Shown here: in pieces, positions 56,281-64,000 of the stretch | How positions within the stretch are numbered: position 1 is the stretch's first letter | How the letters are laid out: every line of letters begins with the position of its first letter | Source: Limimaricola pyoseonensis | Lineage (GTDB): Bacteria; Pseudomonadota; Alphaproteobacteria; Rhodobacterales; Rhodobacteraceae | DNA: 64,000 nt | Direction: 5' to 3' | NCBI RefSeq assembly: GCF_900102015.1 | Contig: NZ_FNAT01000003.1 | Coordinates: forward strand, 248,001 to 312,000 | The notes under the pieces: generated by a model | What the model saw: only the letters and a program-made list of their open reading frames with translations | Database searches by the model: none | What the model was told of the DNA's origin: nothing | Program-made: the position numbers and the translations under genes

Positions 56281-57180
56281 TCAGTCCGGCAGCCGGTCGG
56301 GCAGCACCTCCTCGCGCACCTGGCCCCAGGCGGTCAGGGTGAAGACCAGCGTGCCGCCGACCACGTTGCCCGCCAGCACCGGCAGGAAGAAGGAGAAGAG
56401 CGCCCGGCCGGGGCCGAGTTCGCCCAGCAGCATCAGGTAGGCCATCTCGACCGAGCCCGCGACGATATGGGTGAAATCCCCCGCCGCGATCAGCCAGGTG
56501 AAGGTGAAGATGATCCAGAAGTTCTCGTGATCGCCCGAGGACAGCATCCAGACCAGCGCCGCGATCAGCACGCCCGCCGGGATCGCCTTGGCGAAGCCCG
56601 CCCATGCCCCCGCGCCGGTGGCGTGGTGCGACAGCTCGACCATCGCCGCGCCGATCTCGGGCGGCAGGCCCTGCGTCAGCGCGAAGAAGGCCGCCGCGAC
56701 GAAGCCGCCGACCACGTTGGCGCCCAGCACGATCCCCCACAGCCGCATCACGTCGAGCCCGCAGCGCGGGGTGGGGCGGGTCAGGAAGGGCAGCACGGTG
56801 CTGATCGTGTTCTCGGTGAAGAGCTGCATCCGGCTCAGGATCACCAGCAGGAAGCCGACCGTGTAGCCGATGTTCTCGACCAGCGGCCGCCAGCCGGCCT
56901 CGGGCAGGTAGGCGCGGAACACGGCTTCGGCCAGCACCGAGGCCGAGATCAGCATCCCCGCCGCGATGCCCGACCAGATCAGCGAGCCGGTCGGGCGGTG
57001 CAGCTCCTCTTCGCCGGCGCGCAGCACCACGTGGTAGACGAGGCGCGGCGACAGGTGGCTGGCTTCGGTGACGGCCTCGTCCTCGGCGCGGTTGCGCACG
57101 CGGGCGAGATGCGCGTCGGCCTCGCCCTCCTCCCGTGCGCTTTCCTCCCGTGCGTCCTCGTCCTGTCCGTCTTCGGCCAT
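56281..57180 (-). CDS. Formate/nitrite transporter family channel
   Basis: A 299-residue FNT-family protein. A long acidic N-terminal tail (about 1-55, rich in Asp/Glu) precedes six membrane segments. Family landmarks include GIAAGMLISASVLAEA, FTENTISTVL, GANVVGGFVAAAFF and the loop before HHATGAGAWAGFAKAIPAG. FNT channels pass formate, nitrite or hydrosulfide. The acidic tail is longer than in FocA and is typical of the YfdC-like branch, whose substrate is unclear. The protein converges with the DMT gene. Confidence 0.87.
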   Translation of the reverse strand: MAEDGQDEDAREESAREEGEADAHLARVRNRAEDEAVTEASHLSPRLVYHVVLRAGEEELHRPTGSLIWSGIAAGMLISASVLAEAVFRAYLPEAGWRPLVENIGYTVGFLLVILSRMQLFTENTISTVLPFLTRPTPRCGLDVMRLWGIVLGANVVGGFVAAAFFALTQGLPPEIGAAMVELSHHATGAGAWAGFAKAIPAGVLIAALVWMLSSGDHENFWIIFTFTWLIAAGDFTHIVAGSVEMAYLMLLGELGPGRALFSFFLPVLAGNVVGGTLVFTLTAWGQVREEVLPDRLPD

Positions 57181-57393
57181 GCCTGCTCCGCCTTGGGGTC
57201 AGGGGCCAACGGCAGGGCGCGGTGCGGGTTCCCCCGCGGCGCTGCAAGAGGCGCTCGCCGGGATGTGAGCGAAACGCCCGCAAAAGTCCTACTGCAAAAT
57301 CGCACAAACGGAAGCCTTCTGTTCCGTGATGCAGGGCCTATCTCCTGGTCACACCCCGAGCACGGGGCGCATCAAACCCGAAGGAGACGTCAG

Positions 57394-57738
57394 ATGACCA
57401 CCATCAAGACCACCTTTGCCGCCATCGCCGCCGCCACCATCGGCACCTCCGCCCTCGCGATGACCGAGGTCAACGGCTTCGGCAACCAGAACTACATCCC
57501 CGAGCGAAGCTACGTGAACCTCGACCTCGTCCGCTCGGCCACCGGCGGTTCGGTCGAGATCCTCGACTACCGCGGCAGCGTCGCCGGCGCCGTGCTGGGC
57601 GAGGCGATGGTCAATGCCGGCGCCAACTCGGATGTCCGCATCCAGCTGGACCGCGAGCCGTTCAGCGACGTGATCGCCGTGCTCTACGACGCCGAGGGCA
57701 ACGCGGTCGCCGAGCGCCGCCTGTTCCTGAACGACTGA
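57394..57738 (+). CDS. Small exported protein, 114 residues, unknown
   Basis: A 114-residue protein with a signal peptide (about 1-22, ending ALA-M). The mature part is beta-like and acidic (SYVNLDLVRSATGGSVEILDYR and DVRIQLDREPFSDVIAVLYD) and has no cysteine. A strong AAGGAG precedes the ATG, and a strong bidirectional terminator follows. I recall similar small exported proteins in roseobacters, but know no function. Confidence 0.75.
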   Translation: MTTIKTTFAAIAAATIGTSALAMTEVNGFGNQNYIPERSYVNLDLVRSATGGSVEILDYRGSVAGAVLGEAMVNAGANSDVRIQLDREPFSDVIAVLYDAEGNAVAERRLFLND

Positions 57739-57771
57739 CGATCGCGGACCGCGAGGTCCGGCCACGCGAAA

Positions 57772-57801
57772 GGCCCGCGGGATCGCTCCCGCGGGCCTTT
57801 T
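57772..57801. terminator. Bidirectional terminator between convergent genes
   Basis: An 11-bp perfect stem, GGCCCGCGGGA (57772-57782) and its complement (57787-57797), loop TCGC, with TTTT after it on the plus strand and TTT (complement of AAA at 57769-57771) on the minus strand. It serves both the small exported gene and ilvE. Confidence 0.85.
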
Positions 57802-57831
57802 GCCGTCCGCTCGTCTTCGGGGGCCGAAGGA

Positions 57832-58701
57832 TCAGGCGCGCACCAGCTTCTCGTAGCTTTCGGCGACGTCGCGGGTCAGCGCGCCGACCTCGAAGTTGTA
57901 GTCGCCGATCTGGCCCACCGGCGTGACCTCGGCCGCGGTGCCGGTCAGCCAGCACTGCTCGAAGCCCTCGAGTTCCTCGGGCATGATGTGGCGCTCATGC
58001 ACGGTCAGGCCCTTGTCCTTCAGCATGGCGATCACCGTCTGCCGGGTGATGCCGTTGAGGAAGCAGTCGGCCAGCGGCGTGTGCACCTCGCCGTCCTTCA
58101 CGAAGAACATGTTGGCGCCGGTCGCCTCGGCGACGTAGCCGCGATAGTCGAACATCAGCGCGTCCGAGCAGCCCTTCGCCTCGGCTGCGTGCTTGGACAT
58201 GGTGCAGATCATGTAGAGGCCGGCCGCCTTGGCCTGCGAGGGCGCGGTCTCGGGCGAGGGGCGCTTCCACTTGGCGATGTCGAGCTTGGCGCCCTTCATC
58301 TTGGCGTCGCCGTAATAGCTGCCCCATTCCCAGGCCGCGACCGCCATCCGCACCGGGTTGCGCTGCGAGGCCACGCCCATGTCCGGGCCGGCGCCGCGCC
58401 AGGCCAGCGCGCGCACATAGGCGTCCTTCCAGCCATTGGCCTCGAGCACCGCGTATTTCGCGGCCTCGATCTCCTCGACCGAGTAGGGGATCTCGAAATC
58501 CAGAAGCTCGGCCGAGGTGCGAAGGCGCTGCGAATGCGCCTCGCTCTTGAAGATGGTGCCGCCATAGCAGCGCTCGCCCTCGAACACCGAGGACGCGTAA
58601 TGCAGCGCGTGGGTCAGGATGTGGACATTGGCCTCGCGCCACTCCACCAGCTGGCCGTCGAGCCAGATCTTACCGTCGCGATCGTCGTAGCCGCCGGCCA
58701 T
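57832..58701 (-). CDS. ilvE: Branched-chain amino-acid aminotransferase
   Basis: A 289-residue class IV PLP aminotransferase. It shows THALHYASSVFEGER near residues 30-44, a likely PLP lysine at K170 in TMSKHAAEAKG, the DYRGYVAEATGANMFFV block and the GTAAEVTPV phosphate-binding loop near 255. It performs the last step of leucine, isoleucine and valine synthesis. The frame is open another 36 codons upstream across the shared promoter region; I chose ATG 58701 because GGGGGAGG lies just before it and the protein start then fits the family. Confidence 0.93.
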   Translation of the reverse strand: MAGGYDDRDGKIWLDGQLVEWREANVHILTHALHYASSVFEGERCYGGTIFKSEAHSQRLRTSAELLDFEIPYSVEEIEAAKYAVLEANGWKDAYVRALAWRGAGPDMGVASQRNPVRMAVAAWEWGSYYGDAKMKGAKLDIAKWKRPSPETAPSQAKAAGLYMICTMSKHAAEAKGCSDALMFDYRGYVAEATGANMFFVKDGEVHTPLADCFLNGITRQTVIAMLKDKGLTVHERHIMPEELEGFEQCWLTGTAAEVTPVGQIGDYNFEVGALTRDVAESYEKLVRA

Positions 58702-58750
58702 GGCGTGCCTCCCCCTGTCAGATGGTCCCGGCGCGATATCATGCCTCAAA

Positions 58751-58759
58751 GTCACAATA
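58751..58759. promoter_or_regulatory. Putative PetP/MarR operator, left half
   Basis: GTCACAATA, followed by TTGCG so that CACAATATTGCG forms an imperfect palindrome. It repeats in inverted orientation at 58818-58826. It lies in the early transcribed region of ilvE. Confidence 0.5.
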
Positions 58760-58777
58760 TTGCGCGATATGCCCCGA

Positions 58778-58806
58778 TCGCTATCGCTTCGCCCTTGGAA
58801 TGTCAA
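58778..58806 (-). promoter_or_regulatory. Candidate sigma-70 promoter of ilvE
   Basis: On the minus strand TTGACA (complement of 58801-58806), spacer 17, TAGCGA (complement of 58778-58783). Perfect -35 and ideal spacing. It overlaps the -35 region of the divergent petP promoter. Confidence 0.65.
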
Positions 58807-58823
58807 CAAGGCTGACGTATTGT
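58795..58823 (+). promoter_or_regulatory. Candidate sigma-70 promoter of petP-petR
   Basis: TTGGAA (58795-58800), spacer 17, TATTGT (58818-58823). The -10 box is part of the inverted operator half TATTGTGAC, so a bound MarR protein would cover it. Confidence 0.6.
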
Positions 58824-58826
58824 GAC
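58818..58826. promoter_or_regulatory. Putative PetP/MarR operator, right half
   Basis: TATTGTGAC, the exact reverse complement of GTCACAATA at 58751-58759. It overlaps the -10 box of the petP promoter. Confidence 0.5.
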
Positions 58827-58856
58827 GCGGAGGTGAGCGAGCGAAGGAGAGTGTCG

Positions 58857-59363
58857 ATGGCCGAAGGGGCGCCGCCGGGCGGGCAGAGCCTGCTGTTCCT
58901 GACCGACGAGCAGCTGCGCAAGGGCATTGAGGCGATGTTCTTCGCCTATCGCGGCTTCACCTCCGATCCGGACCGGATCCTCGAGGGCAAGGATATGGGA
59001 CGCGCGCATCACCGCGCAATCCATTTCATCCACCGCAGCCCCGGCACCACCGTGTCGAACCTGATGGCGATCCTCGGGGTCACCAAGCAGTCGCTGAACC
59101 GGGTGCTCCGCGCGCTGATCGAGACCGGTCTCGTCGAGGCACGGGTCGGCCGCCGCGACCGGCGCGAGCGGCATCTCTACCTCACCCGCGAGGGCGCGGC
59201 GCTCGAGCGCGAGCTGTCGGACGCGCAGCGCGAGCGGATGCGCGCCGCCTACCGCACCGCCGGGCCGGTGGCGGTGGCGGGCTTCCGGCAGGTGCTCGAG
59301 GCGATGATGGACGAAGAAAGCCGCCGCCACTACGAGACGCTGGCCGAGGGGGGCGGGCAATGA
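58857..59363 (+). CDS. petP: MarR-family regulator PetP
   Basis: A 168-residue MarR-type winged-helix regulator. The recognition region is visible as TTVSNLMAILGVTKQSLNRVLRALIE, then the wing with RVGRRDRRERHLYLT. Position directly before a response regulator with a 4-base overlap, next to ilvE, matches petP-petR first described in Rhodobacter capsulatus, where the pair is linked to cytochrome bc1 synthesis. I chose ATG 58857 because AAGGAGA lies six bases before; a longer frame upstream covers the promoter. Confidence 0.85.
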   Translation: MAEGAPPGGQSLLFLTDEQLRKGIEAMFFAYRGFTSDPDRILEGKDMGRAHHRAIHFIHRSPGTTVSNLMAILGVTKQSLNRVLRALIETGLVEARVGRRDRRERHLYLTREGAALERELSDAQRERMRAAYRTAGPVAVAGFRQVLEAMMDEESRRHYETLAEGGGQ

Positions 59364-60058
59364 GCACCGACCTCGCCCATCTGCTGGTGATCGACGACGA
59401 CGCCCGGCTGCGCGGCCTTCTGCAGAAGTTCCTGGCCCGGCACGGCTTTCTCGTCACCGGCGCCCGCGACGCCGGCCATGCGCGCCGCCTGCTGACCGGG
59501 CTCGATTTCGACCTGATCGTGCTTGACGTGATGATGCCGGGCGAGGACGGGATCGCGCTGTGCCGGGCGCTGCGCGAGAGCCTCGCCGTGCCGATCCTGC
59601 TGCTGACCGCGCGCGGCGACACCGAGGACCGGATCCGCGGGCTCGAGGCCGGGGCCGACGACTACCTCGCCAAGCCCTTCGATCCCAAGGAGCTGCTGCT
59701 CCGGATCAGCGCCGTGCTGCGCCGCCAGCCCAACCCCGAGCCCGAGCCGGCCCGGCCCAAGGTGCTCAGCCTCGGCGCGGTGCGCTACGACATCGCGCGC
59801 GGCGAGATGTGGGAGGGCGAGAGCCAGATCCGGCTGACGGCGACCGAGAGCCAGCTGATGCGGATCTTCGCCGCCCGCCCCGGCGAGCCGGTGAGCCGGG
59901 CCCGGCTCGTCGAGGAGCTCGACCGCGGCGGCCAGAGCCAGGAGCGGGCGGTCGACGTGCAGATCACCCGGCTCAGGCGCAAGTTCGAATCCGACCCGCG
60001 CCAGCCGCGCTACCTGCAGACGGTGCGGGGCGAGGGCTACATGCTGGCGCCGGACTGA
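59360..60058 (+). CDS. petR: OmpR-type response regulator PetR
   Basis: A 232-residue response regulator. The receiver domain (about 8-120) has the acidic pair D12-D13, phosphoacceptor D56 (IVLDVMMPG), T83 and K105 (AKPF). The C-terminal winged helix (about 130-230) is of OmpR type (LTATESQLMRIFA and DVQITRLRRKFE). No histidine kinase gene is adjacent. Its gene overlaps petP by 4 bases. PetR of R. capsulatus is reported to be needed for normal respiratory and photosynthetic growth; no bc1 genes follow here. Confidence 0.88.
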   Translation: MSTDLAHLLVIDDDARLRGLLQKFLARHGFLVTGARDAGHARRLLTGLDFDLIVLDVMMPGEDGIALCRALRESLAVPILLLTARGDTEDRIRGLEAGADDYLAKPFDPKELLLRISAVLRRQPNPEPEPARPKVLSLGAVRYDIARGEMWEGESQIRLTATESQLMRIFAARPGEPVSRARLVEELDRGGQSQERAVDVQITRLRRKFESDPRQPRYLQTVRGEGYMLAPD

Positions 60059-60111
60059 AAGCCGCGCCGCGCCCTTGCGCCGGTCCGGCTTCTGATGTTG
60101 CCTGACGCCCC

Positions 60112-61038
60112 ATGACCACCGCGCTGATCTGCCACCCCGAGTTCCTTGGCCACATCCCGCCTCCGGGCCATCCCGAGCGGGTGGCGCGCTACGACGCCGT
60201 GCTCGGCGCCCTGCACGACATGGACCTGCTGCAGGTCCGCGCGCCGCTGGCGGCCGAGGAGGACATCCTGCGGGTGCACCCGCGATCCTACGTCGACGAC
60301 CTGAAGCGTTTTGCCCCCGAGGGCGGCTGGCGCGCGATCGATTCCGACACCTATCTCTCGGCCGGCAGCCTCGCCGCCGCGTGGCGCGCGGTGGGGGCGG
60401 CGACGCGCGGCGTCGACATGGTGCTTGCGGGCGAGGCGGCCAACGCCTTCGCGCTGACCCGGCCGCCCGGCCACCACGCCGAGGCCGAGACCGCGATGGG
60501 CTTCTGCCTGTTCGGCACGGTGGCGGCGGCGGCGAAATACGCGCTCGAGCATCACGGGCTCGAGCGCGTCGCGATCCTCGATTTCGACGTGCATCACGGC
60601 AACGGCACGCAGGCGCTGGTCGAGGACGACCCGCGCATCCTGTTCTGCTCGAGCCATGAATGGCCGCTCTGGCCCGGCACCGGCGCGGCCACCGACACCG
60701 GGCCGCATGGCACGGTGGTCAACATGACGCTGCCCACCGGCACCGACGGGGCGGGGCTGATAGCGGCGTGGGAGCGCGACGCCTTCCCGAGGATCGCGGC
60801 GCACAAGCCCCAGTTGATCCTCGTCTCGGCCGGCTTCGACGCGCATCGCGACGACCCGCTGGCCGGGCTGAGGCTCGAGACCGAGGATTTCGCGACGCTG
60901 ACCGGGCGGATCTGCGATCTGGCCGATCACTTGTGCTCGGGGCGCGTGGTCTCCGCGCTCGAAGGCGGTTATGACCTCGACGCGCTGGCGGCCGGGGCGG
61001 CCGCGCATGTCAGGACTTTGGAGGAACGAGGGCGATGA
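60112..61038 (+). CDS. Histone-deacetylase-family amidohydrolase
   Basis: A 308-residue arginase/deacetylase-fold enzyme of the acetoin-utilisation/acetylpolyamine type. Active-site residues are H121 and H122 (RPPGHHAEAE), zinc ligands D159 and H161 (DFDVHHGNGTQ) and a later aspartate in SAGFDAHRDDPL. Such proteins remove acetyl groups from polyamines, small amines or proteins; the substrate is unknown. It overlaps xseB by 4 bases, an order common in alphaproteobacteria. Confidence 0.92.
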   Translation: MTTALICHPEFLGHIPPPGHPERVARYDAVLGALHDMDLLQVRAPLAAEEDILRVHPRSYVDDLKRFAPEGGWRAIDSDTYLSAGSLAAAWRAVGAATRGVDMVLAGEAANAFALTRPPGHHAEAETAMGFCLFGTVAAAAKYALEHHGLERVAILDFDVHHGNGTQALVEDDPRILFCSSHEWPLWPGTGAATDTGPHGTVVNMTLPTGTDGAGLIAAWERDAFPRIAAHKPQLILVSAGFDAHRDDPLAGLRLETEDFATLTGRICDLADHLCSGRVVSALEGGYDLDALAAGAAAHVRTLEERGR

Positions 61039-61274
61039 GCGACAGACCCGTCGAGGAGATGAGCTTCGAGGAGGCGATCCGCGAGCTCGAGACCGTGGTC
61101 GGCAAGCTGGAGCGCGGCGACGTGGCGCTCGACGATTCGATCGCGCTCTACGAGCGCGGCGCCGCGCTCAAGGCGCGCTGCGAGAAGAAGCTCGCCGAGG
61201 CCGAGGAAAAGGTCGCGAAGATCACGCAAGGCCCCGACGGCCAGGCCCAGGGCACCGCGCCGCTCGATGGCTGA
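61035..61274 (+). CDS. xseB: Exodeoxyribonuclease VII small subunit
   Basis: A 79-residue XseB, recognised from FEEAIRELETVVGKLERGDVALDDSIALYERG, the family signature of two helices. Several copies bind one XseA to form exonuclease VII, which degrades single-stranded DNA. xseA is not in the window. It overlaps the gene on each side (4 bases before, 8 after), so translation is coupled. Confidence 0.95.
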   Translation: MSDRPVEEMSFEEAIRELETVVGKLERGDVALDDSIALYERGAALKARCEKKLAEAEEKVAKITQGPDGQAQGTAPLDG

Positions 61275-62133
61275 GGCCTTCCGGGCCGCGCTGGCGCGGG
61301 CGGCCGAGGACAGCCAGGCGCTGCTGCGCGAGAGGCTGGCGGCGCATGACCTGCCGGTGGCGCGCGCCATGGAGCACGCGGTGACCGGCGGCAAGGGGCT
61401 GCGCGGCTTCCTGGTGCTGGAAGGCGCCGCGCTGCACGGCGTCGACCGTGCCGCCGCCCTGCGCCCGGCCGCCGGGATCGAGGCGCTGCACGCCTACAGC
61501 CTCGTGCATGACGACCTGCCGGCGATGGATGACGACGAACTGCGCCGCGGCCGGCCGACGGTGCATGTCGCCTGGGACGAGGCGACGGCGATCCTCGCCG
61601 GCGACGCGCTGCAGAGCCTCGCCTTCGAGCTTTGCGCCGATCCGGGCGTCGGGCCGCACCGCGCCGATCTGTGCCTGTCGCTGGCCCGCGCCTCGGGCAT
61701 CGCCGGCATGGTCGGCGGGCAGGCGCGCGACATCATGGCCGAAAGCGCGGCCGAGCCGCTCGACCTCGAACGCATCACCGAGCTGCAGCAGGGCAAGACC
61801 GGCGCGCTGATCCGCTGGTCGGCCGAAGCCGGGCCGGTGATGGCGGGGGCCGATCCCTCCGCCATGGGGCGTTACGCCACGGCGCTCGGCCTTGCCTTCC
61901 AGATCGCGGACGACATCCTAGACGTGGAGGGGGACGCGGCGAAGATGGGCAAGGCGGTGCGCAAGGATGCGGGCGCGGGCAAGGCGACCTTCGTGTCGCT
62001 CCTTGGTCTCGACGCCGCCCGGGCGCGCGCGGCCGAGCTGGTCGAGGCCGCCTGCGACGCGCTCGCCCCCTATGGCGAGGGGGCCGCAACCTTGCGCGAC
62101 GCCGCCCGCTTCGTTATCGCGCGCGAGAGCTGA
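61267..62133 (+). CDS. ispA: Farnesyl diphosphate synthase (geranyltranstransferase)
   Basis: A 288-residue trans-prenyltransferase. The first Asp-rich motif is DDLPAMDDD at residues 82-90 and the second is DDILD at 215-219, both binding Mg-diphosphate. GGKGLRGFLVL near residue 41-51 is the IPP-binding segment. It joins IPP with DMAPP and GPP to make FPP for quinones, undecaprenol and carotenoids. It lies between xseB and dxs, the usual isoprenoid group in alphaproteobacteria. Confidence 0.95.
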   Translation: MAEAFRAALARAAEDSQALLRERLAAHDLPVARAMEHAVTGGKGLRGFLVLEGAALHGVDRAAALRPAAGIEALHAYSLVHDDLPAMDDDELRRGRPTVHVAWDEATAILAGDALQSLAFELCADPGVGPHRADLCLSLARASGIAGMVGGQARDIMAESAAEPLDLERITELQQGKTGALIRWSAEAGPVMAGADPSAMGRYATALGLAFQIADDILDVEGDAAKMGKAVRKDAGAGKATFVSLLGLDAARARAAELVEAACDALAPYGEGAATLRDAARFVIARES

Positions 62134-62145
62134 GAGAGGGCCCGC

Positions 62146-64000
62146 ATGAGCCAGACCACGCCGAACCGGCCCGCCACGCCGACCCTCGACCGGGTGCAGA
62201 TCCCGGCCGACATGAAACGGCTGAGCGACACCGAGCTGCGGCGTCTGGCCGACGAGCTGCGGGCCGAGACCATCAGCGCGGTCTCCGAGACCGGCGGCCA
62301 TCTCGGCGCCGGGCTCGGCGTGGTCGAGATGACCGTGGCGCTGCACGCGGTGTTCGACACGCCGCGCGACCGGCTGATCTGGGACGTGAGCCACCAGTGC
62401 TACCCGCACAAGATTCTGACCGGGCGGCGCGACCGCATCCGCACGCTGCGCCAGAAGGACGGGCTGTCGGGCTTCACCAAGCGCTCCGAGAGCCCCTACG
62501 ACCCGTTCGGCGCGGCGCACAGCTCGACCTCGATCTCGGCGGCGCTGGGCCTGTCGGTGGCGCGCGATCTGGGCGGCAAGGGGCTCGAGGGCGAGAGCGT
62601 CGGCGACTGCATCGCGGTGATCGGCGACGGCGCGATGAGCGCCGGCATGGCCTACGAGGCGATGAACAATGCGGGCCATCTGGGCCGCCGGCTGATCGTC
62701 ATCCTCAACGACAACGAGATGTCGATCGCGCCGCCGGTCGGCGCGATGTCCTCCTACCTGTCGCGGCTTTATGCCGGCGCGCCGTTCCAGGAGTTCAAGG
62801 CGCTGGCCAAGGGCGCGGTGAGCTTCCTGCCGCCGCCGTTCCAGGAGGGCGCGAAGCGGGCCAAGGACGTGTTCAAGCACATGACCATCGGCGGCACGAT
62901 GTTCGAGGAGCTGGGCTTTTCCTATATCGGCCCGATCGACGGGCACGACATGGAGCAGCTGCTCTCGGTGCTGCGCACCGTAAAGGCGCGTGCCGACGGG
63001 CCGGTGCTGATCCACGCGATCACCAAGAAGGGCAAGGGCTACGCCCCGGCCGAGGCCGCCGCCGACAAGGGCCACGCCACGGCCAAGTTCGACGTGATCT
63101 CGGGCAAGCAGTCCAAGGCCAAGAGCAACGCGCCCTCCTACACCTCGGTCTTCGCCGACAGCCTGATCAAGCAGGCCGAGACCGACCAGAAGATCGTCGC
63201 CGTCACCGCCGCCATGCCCGACGGCACCGGGCTCGCGCGCTTCATGGACCGCTATGCCAGCCGCTGCTTCGACGTCGGCATCGCCGAGCAGCACGCCGTC
63301 ACCTTCTCGGCCGGTCTCGCGGCAGGGGGCATGAAGCCGTTCTGCGCGATCTACTCGACCTTCCTGCAGCGCGGCTACGACCAGGTGGTGCACGACGTGG
63401 CACTGCAGCGCCTGCCGGTGCGCTTCGCGATCGACCGCGCTGGGCTGGTGGGCGCCGACGGCGCGACCCATGCCGGCAGCTTCGACGTGGGCTTCCTGTC
63501 GAACCTGCCGGGCATGGTGGTGATGGCCGCCGCCGACGAGGCGGAGCTGGTGCGCATGGTCGCGACGGCCGCCGCGCATGACGAGGGCCCGATCGCCTTC
63601 CGCTTCCCGCGTGGCGAGGGGGTGGGCGTCGAGCTGCCGACCGATCCGCAGCCTCTGGAGATCGGCCGCGGCCGGATCGTGCAGGAGGGGCAGGGCGTGG
63701 CGCTTCTGTCCTTCGGCACCCGGCTGTCGGAGACGGTGAAGGCCGCCGAGGCGCTGGCCGCCAAGGGCATCCGCCCGACCATCGCCGATGCGCGCTTCGC
63801 CAAGCCGCTCGACCGCGAGCTGATCCTGCGGCTGGCCGGGGAGCACGAGGCGCTGATCACCATCGAGGAGGGCGCGGTGGGCGGCTTCGGCAGCCATGTC
63901 GCGCAGCTCCTGTCGGACGAGGGCGTGTTCGACACCGGCCTCAAGTTCCGCTCGATGGTGCTGCCCGACACCTTCATCGACCAGGCGAGCCCCGCCGACA
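62146..64000 (+). CDS. dxs: 1-deoxy-D-xylulose-5-phosphate synthase, 3' truncated by window end
   Basis: The frame opens with ATG at 62146 (13 bases after ispA) and is still open at the window end, giving 618 codons of a usual ~640. Thiamine-diphosphate motifs are clear: [18 protein letters not shown] with the later [10 protein letters not shown], and [15 protein letters not shown] with the catalytic Glu in the second domain. DXS makes DXP from pyruvate and glyceraldehyde-3-phosphate, the entry to the MEP isoprenoid pathway. Only the last ~20 residues are missing. Confidence 0.97.
   Translation, partial: MSQTTPNRPATPTLDRVQIPADMKRLSDTELRRLADELRAETISAVSETGGHLGAGLGVVEMTVALHAVFDTPRDRLIWDVSHQCYPHKILTGRRDRIRTLRQKDGLSGFTKRSESPYDPFGAAHSSTSISAALGLSVARDLGGKGLEGESVGDCIAVIGDGAMSAGMAYEAMNNAGHLGRRLIVILNDNEMSIAPPVGAMSSYLSRLYAGAPFQEFKALAKGAVSFLPPPFQEGAKRAKDVFKHMTIGGTMFEELGFSYIGPIDGHDMEQLLSVLRTVKARADGPVLIHAITKKGKGYAPAEAAADKGHATAKFDVISGKQSKAKSNAPSYTSVFADSLIKQAETDQKIVAVTAAMPDGTGLARFMDRYASRCFDVGIAEQHAVTFSAGLAAGGMKPFCAIYSTFLQRGYDQVVHDVALQRLPVRFAIDRAGLVGADGATHAGSFDVGFLSNLPGMVVMAAADEAELVRMVATAAAHDEGPIAFRFPRGEGVGVELPTDPQPLEIGRGRIVQEGQGVALLSFGTRLSETVKAAEALAAKGIRPTIADARFAKPLDRELILRLAGEHEALITIEEGAVGGFGSHVAQLLSDEGVFDTGLKFRSMVLPDTFIDQASPAD

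Overview
The window is high-GC chromosomal DNA (roughly 70% GC by eye) from an alphaproteobacterium, most likely Rhodobacterales (Rhodobacteraceae, Paracoccaceae or Roseobacteraceae). The evidence is the set of family-typical genes and orders: recF, a VOC protein and a LysE transporter before gyrB; an attenuated rimP-nusA-ylxR-infB operon; kdsD-lptCAB-hpf-ptsN without rpoN; an NrnC-type RNase; NodH-like and DUF5928-type proteins; and a petP-petR pair beside a branched-chain aminotransferase. I see no insertion sequence, prophage, CRISPR array or rRNA operon. This is mostly core genome. The less ordinary part is a surface-polysaccharide block in the middle.

Layout. 1-5.2 kb: end of dnaN, recF, two small genes, gyrB (replication and topology). 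5.2-10.8 kb: rimP-nusA-ylxR-infB with its own promoter and a leader terminator. 10.9-13.5 kb: small stand-alone genes (exported protein, P-loop kinase, cupin, 47-aa protein, mutT). 13.5-21.2 kb: argJ and a periplasmic parvulin on the minus strand facing secA, then an anchored protein and a phosphate-binding/OmpA fusion. 21.2-25.4 kb: radC, dnaJ, dnaK (minus), with a heat-shock-type promoter before dnaK. 25.4-36.8 kb: alkB, an SH3 protein, a polysaccharide-export permease, cysQ, kdsB, galU, three predicted glycosyltransferases, a GT14-like protein and a sulfotransferase. 36.8-41.7 kb: ptsN, hpf, lptB, lptA, lptC, kdsD, nrnC and tRNA-Leu(CAG), all minus. 42.0-50.9 kb: NDUFA9-like protein, uppP, gltD, an exported protein, gltB. 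50.9-57.7 kb: mtgA, GST, queG, PQQ-type dehydrogenase, a small basic protein, a DMT exporter, an FNT channel, a small exported protein. 57.8-64 kb: ilvE (minus) facing petP-petR, then an HDAC-family amidohydrolase, xseB, ispA and dxs, which runs off the end.

The genes form several working groups. The lpt/kds genes and kdsB cover Kdo synthesis and LPS transport. uppP and mtgA serve the undecaprenyl-phosphate and peptidoglycan cycle. galU, the glycosyltransferases, the sulfotransferase and the PAP phosphatase cysQ together suggest a sulfated surface glycan, which is an inference. gltB/gltD form glutamate synthase. ispA and dxs start isoprenoid synthesis.

The signals most worth checking are these: a 23-bp near-identical motif upstream of both secA and dnaK; inverted GTCACAATA sites over the overlapping ilvE/petP promoters; a chain of three hairpins in the galU leader; and tandem TTCGAA-centred palindromes after alkB. 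I found no convincing wholly new multi-gene system.
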